Shown here: piece after piece, positions 14,701-27,400 of the stretch
How positions within the stretch are numbered: the stretch's first letter is position 1
Layout: the number at the start of each line of letters is the position of its first letter
Assembly (NCBI GenBank): GCA_038049695.1
Contig: CP142455.1
Location: 26,511,501-26,575,500, forward strand
DNA: 64,000 nucleotides
Direction: 5' to 3'
DNA from: Cinnamomum chago
Lineage: Eukaryota; Streptophyta; Magnoliopsida; Laurales; Lauraceae
Position numbers and translations under genes: made by a program
The notes under the pieces: generated by a model
The model's database searches: none
The model's input: the letters and a program-made list of their open reading frames with translations, nothing else
What the model was told of the DNA's origin: nothing

Positions 14701-17700
14701 AATGTGACAATATTGAAAATTTGTGTGAGAAATTACAGGAGTAATCCCCCAACGTCACTATCAAGGATGAAAATAGCGGTAGCGGCGGGCGTAGAGGCCT
14801 GCCACCAAAACGCTACGAAGCGGGCGATACGTAGCGGCGTAGCGGTGCAATTTGAAAAAATCGCCAAAAAAATCTGAAAAAATTCCAGAAAATTGTAAAA
14901 TGAAAGAAAATGTATTTTATTTTTGGCAAAAGTAACTAAAGTAAGGGGGTGTAGCGGTCCCCTCACTGTATGAGGTCTTGTATCGCTGTATAAATAGAGA
15001 ATAATAGTAATGATCATTTTTTTCACATGTGTTCATGTTGCTTAGTTATACTAACTTAGAAACTAATGAAAAGCTTATAAAAGAAAAAACTATGTCATGA
15101 AGTCAAGACTGAAGAGTACCTAGAGAAAAAAAATACATCTACCAAAAAAGGTGTCTAATAGGATGTACTTAGAGAAGAATTATTGAGAAGAACTCTCTAT
15201 ATTGACTGTAATTCGGCGAGATCATATGCTTTTTGGTGTTCTTTTAAACATAAAAGGGTAGAAGAGTTGTGTAGAAATGTTATTTGGAGAGAAGAAGAAA
15301 AGAAATAAGTCTTATTATGCATTTAAAAAAAAAATTGGAAAGTAGGATTTTTTCTCACCCCGTAGCGGCCTGTAGCGGTTCCGTAGCGGACGTAGTGGCC
15401 GCTACGGCCGATATAGTGGCCGCTGTGCTACGTAGCGGCCGCTATTTTCATCCATGGTCACTATGAATAATGTCAAAACAGTTTGAAGCCATAGTAGATT
15501 TGGAAGGAAAAGAAAGAACTTTGCTTTTTCCAAGTTTGCAAACGGAACACTCATCAGAAATGTGACTAAAAGAAATTTTATTTGTATTAATGCTACCAGT
15601 GTTCAACATCAAAGATAACAATTTGGAATGAGGATGGCCTAATCTATTATGTCAGAGCCTCCAAACATCATGAGAAGAAAAACAAGAAAATGCAGAGAGC
15701 TGTTTATTCTGAGAGAGAGGCATGAAAAGAGGAAATAGGCGTCCACACTTAGGCCCCTTCGTGATCACCATCCCCTACACTTGATCCTGCACAACACAAC
15801 CAGATCGAGAAAAAGAAACATTACAATTGTCATCAATCAGTTGTCCGACATACAGAAGATTTGTAGTGAGATGAGGGGATAAAAAAATATTTTTCATAGG
15901 TAATGAATTAATAACATCACCAAAGAGCTGTAATAGGAAGCTTTTGGCCATCCGCAATATGAACTTGCAAGTTTCCATTGTATGGTTGTAGATTAGAGAG
16001 ATGAGTAGTGAAAGAGGTCATGTGATTTGACGCTCCATAGTCAAGAAACCATATTGAGGAAGAGGATTGGGGATTACCTGAAATGCCAAGTGCAGAGAAG
16101 GCATTCATGATCATTTGTTGAACGAGCTCAGGGGTGATCTAAGGAGCAATATTGGCAGCAGGAGGTGGTGAAGACATGATCGATGCTAAAGGAATATCGC
16201 TAGAGGTAGTAGCAGCTGCAGTGTTGACATAATAAGCTCGAGGAGTGCGATTCTGTGGCCGCCTTTTGCAGTCTGTAATAATATGACCATTTGATTTGCA
16301 ATAATTACAGAATTTGGTCTTACACTGTGAGGCATAGTGTCCATAACTCTTGCAACCAAAACATTGGATTTTACTAAGATCTCTTGCAGTGGTTTGCCCT
16401 CCTTTAGCAGCAGAAGTGGTATGATGGACCATCCCTCCCGGACTTTGAGAAATACCAGGAGTGTAATTGGCAGTGGCAGCATATGCTACATCAAGAGAGT
16501 TTCCTGAAAACTGGTGTTTTAGAACATGCTAAGTGATTTGACTTTGTTCCTCGCGCAAGAGTTCATTAAGGCACTCATTCAGGGATGGAGATGGAACCCT
16601 GCTCATCAAATTGGAACGAACGATCTCATATTCAGATCTCAATTTCATGAGGAACTGGTCTCTGTGAGAAATTGCCTGTAATTTTTGAATTTCAGAAAGA
16701 GCTGCCTCAGATACATCGACTTATTTGATTTCGTCATATTCTGTCCATAAATTGAGAAAACCTGTATAATAATCCTGGATGGAAGAGGTGCCTTGGGAAT
16801 ACTGAGCAATCTCCAGTTCAAGTTGGTATTGACGGGCAGTTCCCTTGGTGATACACTTGTTTCAGATATTCCCACATCTCCTTGGAGGTCTTGTAGGGTT
16901 TGAGATTCAGAATATATTGTGGTTCAACAGAACCAAGAATCCAGGTTTTGATCTTGGCATCCTTTGTATTCCAAGATAATATTTTTTTCCCATCTTCCTT
17001 AGGGCGTGGATCCCATCCTGAAACAAGTCCCCACATTTCCTGAAAGATATACTTGAAATTGATAGGACCAGGAAGTTTAATTCTTGTCATTAAATTTGAT
17101 CAAGGCAATTTCATTCGTCTTTTCCATTTCAGTAGAGTGATTACAATCAGCAAGAAACTCACACTGAACTTAAATCAAACTGATAAAGAAGTGAATCAGA
17201 GATGAAAAAACTTTCAATTGTTCCAACAAGGCAATCAGATGAGACAGTACTGAAAATGAAGAAGAATCACTCAGAAAATGTTTGCTCAATGCTCTGATAC
17301 CATGTCAAAGCAATCAAGAAGGAGAGACAATATTGTGAATTCGATGATCCCTTTGAGGTCATGATGATTCTTTACATAGAAATATAGTTGCTATACATGT
17401 TACAGTGATTGTGGCAATCATCTAGATTACAGCCAATCTAATCTAATCATATCTCCTAATAAGGCAAAGATAAAGTTACATAGCTGTACACACGTGAGAT
17501 GATTTGTCCCACAAGTTGGGCGTTGTTTGCCATGGGCTGTGACCCACTGACCCATTTAACAAAGCCAACATGCGTCGGTGCAGATGACCAGATTGAATAC
17601 TTCCTCACAAATGCAGTAACTGGAAGACAGTTGAGTGATATTTTATCCAAGCTGCACATTGTAAACATATATGTATCAGCTTGAGAGTTAATAAACTACA

Positions 17701-20700
17701 TATATGTTTGTGGCCACTCAATTCTAGCAACCTCAACCATATCATTTCTTCCTTTCAATTCTTCCTTTTTCTCTCCATTTCTATTGTTTTCTATTTTAGT
17801 GTTTTTTAATCTCTTTGGGAAAAATCCTATATTTCTCCAAATTGGGTTGTCCAATTCTATACACATCTTTCTTTGTGAAATGATCAGTTATTTATTATAT
17901 TGAAGAAATAAAATAATAAAAAGGGGACCAATTTCTACGTGCCAAATCTTTCAGAGCATTCTCTCTAACATCTTGATTGGTCTGATGCAGAAACACCAAG
18001 GGGTTCTTTCTTAACTTTCACCCAAGGCATCACTTTTGCTTGAGCCTTTATGGCGACTCCACTTGGAGTGCCTAACCTGTCATATAATATATATTTGTTC
18101 CTTTCTAGCCAAGTAGAATGTCGGACAACTGCATAGAACAACTCCAAATAATGACTACATGTTGGTTACTATAACCAAAGTGCCAATGTTTGACTTACTC
18201 TGTCTATACACTTTTTCTTTAAAGTTTTAAAAGAAATTTGGTTTGTTTTTTTTTTTTTTTTTTGATATGTTAGTTCAAGGGAATCATATGGTACCTGAAT
18301 ATGAATAACCTATAGAATAGGAATTGGTTGAATTCATTAAGTATTTGATGCAACCACAAGATGAGAGCCCTTACCATGGTTTGAAGGTGCTCAGTATTGC
18401 AACCTCGAGGATGTGGGTTACATTCATATTACTAGAAACAATAAGAAAATCCAGGAAAATCACAAGGTTGCAGGTTTTGAATCACTTTACCAATAGAAAG
18501 AAAGAAAGAAAGAAAGAATTGCACCATATTATGTTGCTACCATTACATTGAGCAAGTTCCAAGTATTTATTAAGGTTAGATTGCATAGTGTATGAAAGAT
18601 ATGCTTGTGATATGTTCTATATGTTTGTATTTGGAACAGTGTAAATTGATTGTTGCCATTTTTGTCCACACTCCACAGAGATAATTTTTCTCAAGGAAGC
18701 TCGTTAGAAAAAAAGAGAAAAAAGAAAATAACATAAAATAAATAGAGGTTTTATTTGTTGTTGCAATCAGATGACATTCAAAATGCGCTAGTTACTTTGA
18801 AATCGCTAAAACACTGATCATGGATAGAGAGGTGAACGACTAGATTCCTAAAATTTGCTACAATATGCTGACATAAACATGTAACATGTGAAAAAGCAGT
18901 TCAGATACAAAGCTGTCATCTCTATGCAAGTAACACGCCTGTATGGCAAGTCTATATTATGCAGGTCACTGTTAAAAAGCCTTGACTTTTCTTGGTACTT
19001 AATTAGCTGGAGATGGCTATTCTTATTCACTCCTTCAGTAATGGGTTACTGTACTTGAAGCACTTTATTTCTTTTTGAGGGACAACAGTTGTAATTAGGA
19101 TGTAAAATGTATTAAGTGTTTTTTTTTTTCCAACTTATATGTAACTATGCTTATCAGGGGAAAAAGTTAGATAATATTAAAATATATATATATATATATT
19201 CAGAACAAGGGGAAAACAGTTCAATTGGCCTAAGAAACACAGAATATGCTAGATTTGTGGTGCATAATATAGTAATTTGATTGTCGTAGTTACCTTCTCT
19301 GTATCATCACTTATATTCTATTCCTAACTTTTAACTGCTTCACATCTCTTTTTATTTTTTTTCCCCTCTCTTAGATAGGTAATGTGACATGATCCTGCTA
19401 TGTTGTGGTTGGGAAGATGAACACCTTCTAACTGTGCTACGGGCTCTTGCTTTTCTGCTTCACACACACACACACACATATAGATATAGGGACATGCTCC
19501 CATGAGAGACATCTCTCACCTTATATGAGAGATAGGGGTGGGTGCCCTCATATTTAAGTTGTTGGCATTGGATATGGATGTGAGGGCCCCCACCCTATCT
19601 CTCATTTAAGGTGAGAGATATCTCTCATGGGAGCATCTCCCTATATATATATATATTCAATCCATTAGTTTTTTAAATAATCTTAATTTCATTTTTGTTA
19701 ATCTTGTAAGAAATACATCATTTACAAGCTAACTGAGAATTAGCATAGGTTGGTGTATAATTATTATCATTATTTTTTCCAGGATTCGCATCATACAGTG
19801 ATCAGAATGAGAAAGGAACTTGGAGTGCTAGATCATAAAGTGAAAAGAATAATCAAATTCTTTCAAGCTTCTTGTAAGATAAAAGGAGATCGGAACTCTG
19901 TTGAGATTGTAGAATTGATTAATGATCATTTGCAGAGGCAGGAGCGTTGCAGGATTATTCGCCAATACTTGTTGGTAATATTGATGTTTCCTTCTGATCT
20001 AAAAGAAAAAAAAATCATTAAAAAAGAGTAATCTCATGATGCTCTCTCTCTAATAATAATGCTATGTATCTGTACAAAATGCTATTTTATGCCACTTATA
20101 ACATTTTGGATTGCTTGATGTTCCATCAGCTATGGGAAATAGATGACATAGAACGAAAGGATGATAGTCGCAACATTATTCTCAACTATCATGGTCTCCT
20201 CTCCCAAAGGTTTGGTGAATTTTAATATGTGCTTATCATTTACATGGAAGGTGCTCATTGTGGCAACTCTGATGTTGAGTGTTTGAGTCATATTACCATT
20301 AAAAAAAAAAGGAAGAAAAAGAAACAGAAAAACTGCTGTTGTTAAATGCCATGTAAGTCATACTATGCCATTTTCTCAACTTTTCTTAATTTTGACACTT
20401 CAGGTTAACAAAACACAACGGTCCAGTTTCAAATATTGTCTCTTCCAAGCTGTTGAATGATGCAAACATCAAGATGGTAATGAAGAAACATTCTGCTAGA
20501 TATGAAATCCTCACCATTTGTTCGTTATTAATAACTTAATCTTTCGTCTTGCGAGGCAGTGTTTCCCAAGTTTGAATGCAGGCATAGCTTTTGAATTTGT
20601 TTTCAATTATAAGAGTAATTGCAGGCTTGGCAATCCAAAAAGTTTCCAGCAAGTGACACGAGTAAGTTTTTCTGTGTTTCAGTGAAAATTTTACCGAGGG

Positions 20701-23700
20701 TCTTTATAATAAAGAAAAAAATGTTGGTTGTGGGTATTAATCACCGAAGGGACACAAATCATGCACACGGCAGACCTCAAATAATGCAGATATAGGATTC
20801 AGGATGTGGTGAGCTGAGGCTTTACTGTTGCTGTCTTGTGAAAGAGTAGTCGCCCACTCTAGGATTGTATCCATGATGATGCCAGTGGATTGACTGCTTG
20901 TCCCTGTTATGCAACAGCTCATGCTCGAGTGATGCCCCAAATCTGGTGCTTGCTTGATCAAAGTCCACGATTGTAGGCATAAGAAAAAAAGGGTGTAAGT
21001 CCATAGAAAGATAGTAAATCAATTCCTAGGGAAGCATCATTTCTACAAAACTGGATCCTCACTGATTTGACACACCAATGAGGTCACCAACTGTCATCCA
21101 GGAGTTGGGAGCATGGCTTGATTCTACTATAGAAAGGAGAGGGAAGGGTGCTCACACATGTAGTATGCTTTGATGGAACTGCACGTGTTTTACATTAGAG
21201 GCTATGCATATGCATGTGTTTCACATGTGTGCTCAGATGCCACAAACCACAGCACACCCCAACACAACCTGACCCATTTGACCACTCCTGGCCGTGCATG
21301 CAATGTGTGTGAAATATTTTCCCTCCAAACCTTATATTTTTCCTTTTTGGTTTGCTTTGGACCCTATACAAAAAAATGATTTAAGGGACTCCAATTTTTA
21401 ACAGTTTCAACTTGGGACTTTGGCTAGAAATGCGAAAAACAATGGACACAGGGTTTTTCTTTGTTTTATGTCCTTTCAAAGCAACAGAAACTTGTCATAG
21501 ACCAAACACATTTGTTATTTGGCCAGAAGCTTATGTTTGTATTTGAAACCAGACCAGAGTGTTTGGTCTGACTGTGAACAATCACAGAAACCTTTTGTAT
21601 TCTTTTTCAATTCAGAGTTCAGACTAGTACATTAGCCTAACCCTTGCAGAATTTTTGCTTTTGAAGTATTGAACTGAATAAATAATGTCGGTTGTCTATG
21701 ATAGAGTTGCTAGCCAGTAATCCCAAAACCTGCTAAGCCAGTAATCCAAACACCAATTGGGGGATAGGAAACTGCACAAACAACTACTTAACAGCCCCCG
21801 TTAAAGGGGACACTGCCCGAATCTAAAGCACACGCCCGCACCAGACTATAACACGGCATGGGCCCTTCTTGCCTTGCGCACTTGTGCCCACACAAACACA
21901 CAATGCGGCATGGGACAGTTTTGCCCTGCATGGTTTCAAACTCGAGACCTATTGCTCTGATACCATGACATACTTGCTACCCAGTTATCCCAAAACCAAG
22001 CGATAGGAAACTGCACAAACAACTACTTAATAGTCTGAATCATCCAAGCTTAAGCTGTCTAGTTAAATGGTCAAATCCTACAGCTGCAGTGTTTCATTGT
22101 TTAGAAAGCGCACACAGCTGCAGAGTGTGTGTGTGTGTGTGTGTGTTACAATCTTTTTAAATGTGAATTCATTCATAAAAGATTCCTTTTTTATTTTTGT
22201 TGTTTATGCAGTTAACCAGTTTCCTTTTGGGTAATCTGCTGGATGTGATACGGGAAGTGCAGGCAGCACAAATGGAACTTACTAATTTAGTTAAAGCGAG
22301 TTTTCACTCTCCTTGTGGTAAGATATTGACTTAGCTACACTTTCTCTCCTAACTAGGGATAAGAGCTGAAGTCTAGCACACATGCACCCCCGCAACACCC
22401 CCCTCCCCACACATACACACATATGTATAAATACAGTGAGTGATTACATAAGGTTGAACACATTGTTGTGTCTAGAATGGTCAGACTATATCTTATCCAT
22501 GTGGGATCCACCGACAGATTTGAGCAGTGCAAGTTGCGGTTCCACACTAATTAATAGGGTCGGGCTCTTCTATATGAAAGCGGTAATAAACATTGGATTG
22601 AAGAAAAATGTTGTTAAAGCACTAATTATTAATGATAATAAACACTGGATTGAAGAAAAATGTTGTTAAAGCACTAATTATTAATGATTTATTAAGAAAT
22701 TTACTTTTTTGGTTATTCAGACTGTCCTCTGCTTTAACAATATGAAATTTCGGTCTAATTAGAGTTATATTCACCATTGGATTCCATTAATACAATTTAG
22801 CCATGTTTTTGTATATGTCCAATCCGACCTTGATACCTCATGAAGCAGGGCAACAAGATTTAATGATGGGTTGGATCTGATTGTCAATCAGTGATTTTGG
22901 CAGAACAGGTTCGAAAGGTTCTATTCAGTCGAAGTTTTTATAGAAGAAAAACAAAATGACGGTTGACTGCACAAGAAAAAAAGGAGAAGATGAAGGGGAA
23001 TCAAACAACTGCTTGAGGAGCTGCAACAAGAAGGTTGGAGGATTTATACTGTTGCTGGAGGAGGTTGGAGGACTCACACAAGTCAGCTTCGTTGTTGTCT
23101 TCTTCTCTTTTATCTATATATATATTCTTTTCCTCTTTGTCATCTCGTTCTCTTTCTCAAAGATTTGGTGTCCACGACGAAAAGGGGCAAATGCCCTTTT
23201 AACATGGCTTTTAACCTTTTAAAGGGGCTTTTCTATTTTTGACATTTCATCCTTCCCTTTTTTTTGTTTAAAGACCTCAAAGCCATCTTATTAACTTATT
23301 AACGGGCTTGCTTGAGATTTGTGGATCTACAATGAGCCCATTAATTAGAAGTTTAAATTGTCTAAAATAAATGTCTTACACTCTTACTCATACGTCGACC
23401 CTTGCTAAACTTAACTCTAATAGAAATTGAGACTTGAGCCAAATCTCAATCTAATTAGAAATAGGGGCCCTTGCAGAGAGCCAAATTTCTTTCTTATAAG
23501 AAATGGGCTCTAACCAAATTTTTTGATTTTGATTTTCTGTTTTATGTTTTTTAAATGTGTATATGCACACATGCACACACATGACTAAGCCTCTCCTTAG
23601 CTCATGTGCCCCTGTCCGCTCACACGTGTGGGGCCCATTGTTGGCCCATTCAAGTGGAGTAGTGGACTAACCAACATGGACCCCCATATAGTCAAGGTTC

Positions 23701-24410
23701 CGGAGTTTGGCGCCCATCCGAATGGACTGAACCATTGGATCGATTGTGCAACTCGTTTTGGAGAGTGATCCTTGTCGGCTGTTGATCAAGAGGTCCCGTC
23801 TGGTCACGTTTAGGAGAGGAGGGCTCTATATATTTTATCCGAAACGTTACTCCAAAACATTTTACCGCAATTTCAGGTCGGTTGAAACATTTCGGTTTGG
23901 TGGCCAAACCAAAATAGGGTCCCAAACAAAATTCTCAACTATGACTAAGTGCCAACTTGAAGTTAAACTCTCCTTTATCTAGGCTTAGGAGTCGGGACCG
24001 GTTGGATTTTATTTTATTTTGGCCATACCCACCTTCCATGCGTGAAGGACCATAGAAAATGGTGTCTGATAGAATTTTGTACATTTTAGTAGGGACCACC
24101 ATACTTGCATCTTGTAAATATCTTACATTTAATATAGATGGATTGGTTTACCTGTAATTACCCTAGTCAAGTGATTTTACCTCATCAATGTTATAGTGTA
24201 AAGTATTTGATCATGGGCCCATTCCACTTGTAAATATGAAATCTAGTTAAACCGTGCACAGAATGATAAAACCGTGTATGCTAGGATGTCTTACCATATT
24301 TAGAGATCTAATTAGGTTTTGTTTCCATGATTTGGAGCCTAACTTAGTCAATGTAAAGTCTATATAAAGAAGAGAAATCCAAGAAGGCAGCATGTCGAAT
24401 TGGAGTATTT

Positions 24411-24453
<43 letters not shown>

Positions 24454-27400
24454 CTAGTGTTCTTTTGCATATGCCTCTGAATGTCATGGTATCAGAGCTG
24501 GTGAGATCTTTGCTCGTGTAAGTAAGCAACCAACAACTCTCGTGGGTGTGAGCAGATTCTACAGATCATCTGCGATCATCAGAAAAGGGAGCAGATTCTA
24601 CAAATTTCACGTTGCCCATCTACGATCATCAGGAGACATCTTTGTTGTGATACCACCTTGGTCGTTGCTACTATGGGGATTTTTTGAAGATTTCTCGAGC
24701 TTCAGAGGTAGGCCATCAGGACCTCTTTTGGAAAGCACTGTTTTTTCGTATTATTCTCATCAATACCGTACAATTTCTTGGATATTGATCTGTTTCAGTT
24801 GAAACTTAGATCTCTTGTTTCGACACTATTAGATCTACCTCCCTACAAGGTCTAATCTTGGATTCGATCAAACAGTGGGGTCCACAAAGCCTGTCGACAA
24901 GTTTCTGTAGGTTGCCTACTCTGTCTTTGGCCTGTTTTTTTGTTCAACAGATCACAGATTCTGATCTTCTGTGATCTTTTGGCTATACACTGCTATTTTG
25001 AATCCTTTGGTTATTTTTATTGCGATCTCTGGTGGCTGTTAGTGTGTTTTCGAGTTGCCAATCATTGTGCTGGTAGTAGGATTGTTGCCGTTTGCTGTTT
25101 TTTGCTAAGCATATCTCTGCATTGATATTATGGAGAAAGGTGATATCACTTTAGTTATTTTTATTGCGATCTCTGGTGGCTGTTAGTGTGTTTTCGAGTT
25201 GCCAATTATTGCGCTGGTAGTAGGATTGCTGCCGGTTGTTGTTTTTTGCTAAGCATATCTCTACATTGATATTATGGAGAAAGGTGATATCACTTTGATC
25301 AAGTTTAATGGTAAAAACGATACCACTTGGGCTTTTCAATTCCAAATTTACCTTAAGGGTAAAGAACTCTGGGGACATCTTGATGATTCGGATCCCAAAC
25401 CTACTGATGAAAAGCTTCTAACTAAATGGGAGGTTAAAGATTGGTAGATCATGACCTGGATATAGGGGTCTGTCAATCCACAGTTTATCCTGAACCTTCG
25501 CCCATAGAAGACTGTCAAAGAAATGTGGCTCTATTTAAAGAAGATATATTTGCAGGAAAATTCTGCTCGAAGGTTTCATTTAGAACATGAAATCTCACAG
25601 TGTGTTCAAGGGACCTTGTCAATACAAGATTACTACTCTCAGTTTACTAGTCTGTGGACTAATTACGCTGAGATTATTTATGCAGACCTCCCTGCTGCCT
25701 CCTTATCCTCTATTCGAGAGATCCATCAGAAGAGTCAGCGGGATTAGTTTCTGATGAAGTTATGGCCACAATTTGAAATTGTCTGCTCCAACTTAATGAG
25801 TAGGGTGCCATCCTCGAATCATGTTTGGGCGAACTCCTTATTGAGGAACAGTGCTTGGTGACTCAGACAGCACTTGCACAGAATGCCCCTGCTGCTGCTC
25901 CTCCTATCGATGTTGCTTATATGGCCCAAGGTAGGCCTCAAGCACGGGACATGAGCAAGGTCAAATGTTTTTGCTGCCACAAATTCGGACATGTTTCCAC
26001 TTAGTGCGACTAGAAGTTTTGTTCCTACTGCAAAACCAAAGGTCATGTTCTTCTGGAATGTACGATGCGACCTCAGAATAGGCCACAACAACAGAGAGCA
26101 TATTCTGCCCATCTTCCTGAACCTTTTTCAACGGTCATGCCTGCACCACCTGCTGCCACTTCTTCTACCCTTACTCCAGAAGTGGTCAAATAAATGATCA
26201 TAAATGCTTTCTTTGCACTTGGCTTGTCAGGTAAACCAACATCTTCAGTATCCACTTGGTATATTGATTCAGTGGCCTCCAATCATATGACACTCTCCTG
26301 CCAAATTGACTCATATTAGGGAGTATGATGGAGACCTCTGCATCAATACTGCTGATCGTGGCAGTGTTCCTAATACTGCTGTTGGCAGGTTCCTCATTCC
26401 TTGCCCTAACATAATATTTTTCTTTCACCTTGCTTAACCACTAATTTGTTATCTGTTGGTCAACTTGTTGATAGTAATTGTTCCATCCTCTTTTCTCGCT
26501 CTGGTTGTGTTGTGTAGGATCAAGTATCGGGGAAGGTGTTAGCAACGGGCCCTAAGCAGGGCTGACTGTTTCCTCTCCAGATTTCGTCACAAGAAAGGCT
26601 CCCTTTGGATTCTGCTTTGTTCTCTCATTTTAGACATAATAAATGCCAGTTGTGGCATAATCGTTTAGGACATCCTAATTCCAAAACTTTGATGTTTTTA
26701 TTAAATTCTGGTTTGATTAATGATAATAAAGTTTCTTTTAAGGATGTTTTTTTTTTAGCTGCAAGCTGGGGAAGGGGAAAAACCCTTCCTTTTTCCCTTT
26801 AAGATTCTTTAGCCATGAAAAGTTTTGATATTGATCATAGTGATGTCTGGGGTATTGAACCTGTTATCTCTCATTCTCATTATAAATACTTTGTTACATT
26901 CATTGATGATTATAGTTGTTTTACTTGGATTTATTTTTTGCATTCTAAGTCTGATGTTTTCTCGGTTTCGGTTTTTGAAGTTTTCTTGTCTTATGTTGAG
27001 AATCAATTTTCCACTACCATTAAAATTCTTAGGTCTGATTCAGGGGGGAGTATGTTTCTAAGGACTTTCAAACATTCTTGTAATCCAAAGGCATTATCTC
27101 CCAACGATGTTGTCCTTACATCCCCCCAACAAAATGGTGTGTCTGAACGGAAAAACCAACATCTCTTAGATATTGCTTGTTCCCTTTAAAAGCATATTCC
27201 GTTCCCACTTGGTTTTGGCCTGAAGCCCTTTCAATAGCCGTGCATGTCATAAATTGTTTACCTTCCTCTAGATTAGACAACCAGACACCTTTTTTGACTT
27301 TTTTCAAATGGGTATCCTCTCTATGATCATCTTTGTCCTTTTGGGCATGTGTGTTTTGCTCTTCTTGCTCCCAGTGAGTGCACTAAGTTAATAGCACAGT

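Larger units (their letters stand above)
9130..19782 (+). other. KNL1 intron of 10.7 kb packed with nested transposons
   Basis: Donor GTTAGC at 9130 and acceptor TTCCAG at 19782 join phase-0 exons. Contents: an (AG)n tract, two hAT-like elements, a 5' LTR fragment, a minus-strand copia relic with a nested hAT, a plus-strand copia 3' fragment and a foldback MITE. Between 17690 and 19480 I see only AT-rich sequence with an (AAAG)n patch near 18499-18516 and a (TA)n patch near 19181. Confidence 0.75.

Noticed and set aside
20625..20661. Alternative KNL1 acceptor TTGCAG near 20625
   Set aside because: Using it would drop GIAFEFVFNY, which fits the RWD region, while the acceptor at 20559 keeps frame and the conserved strand.
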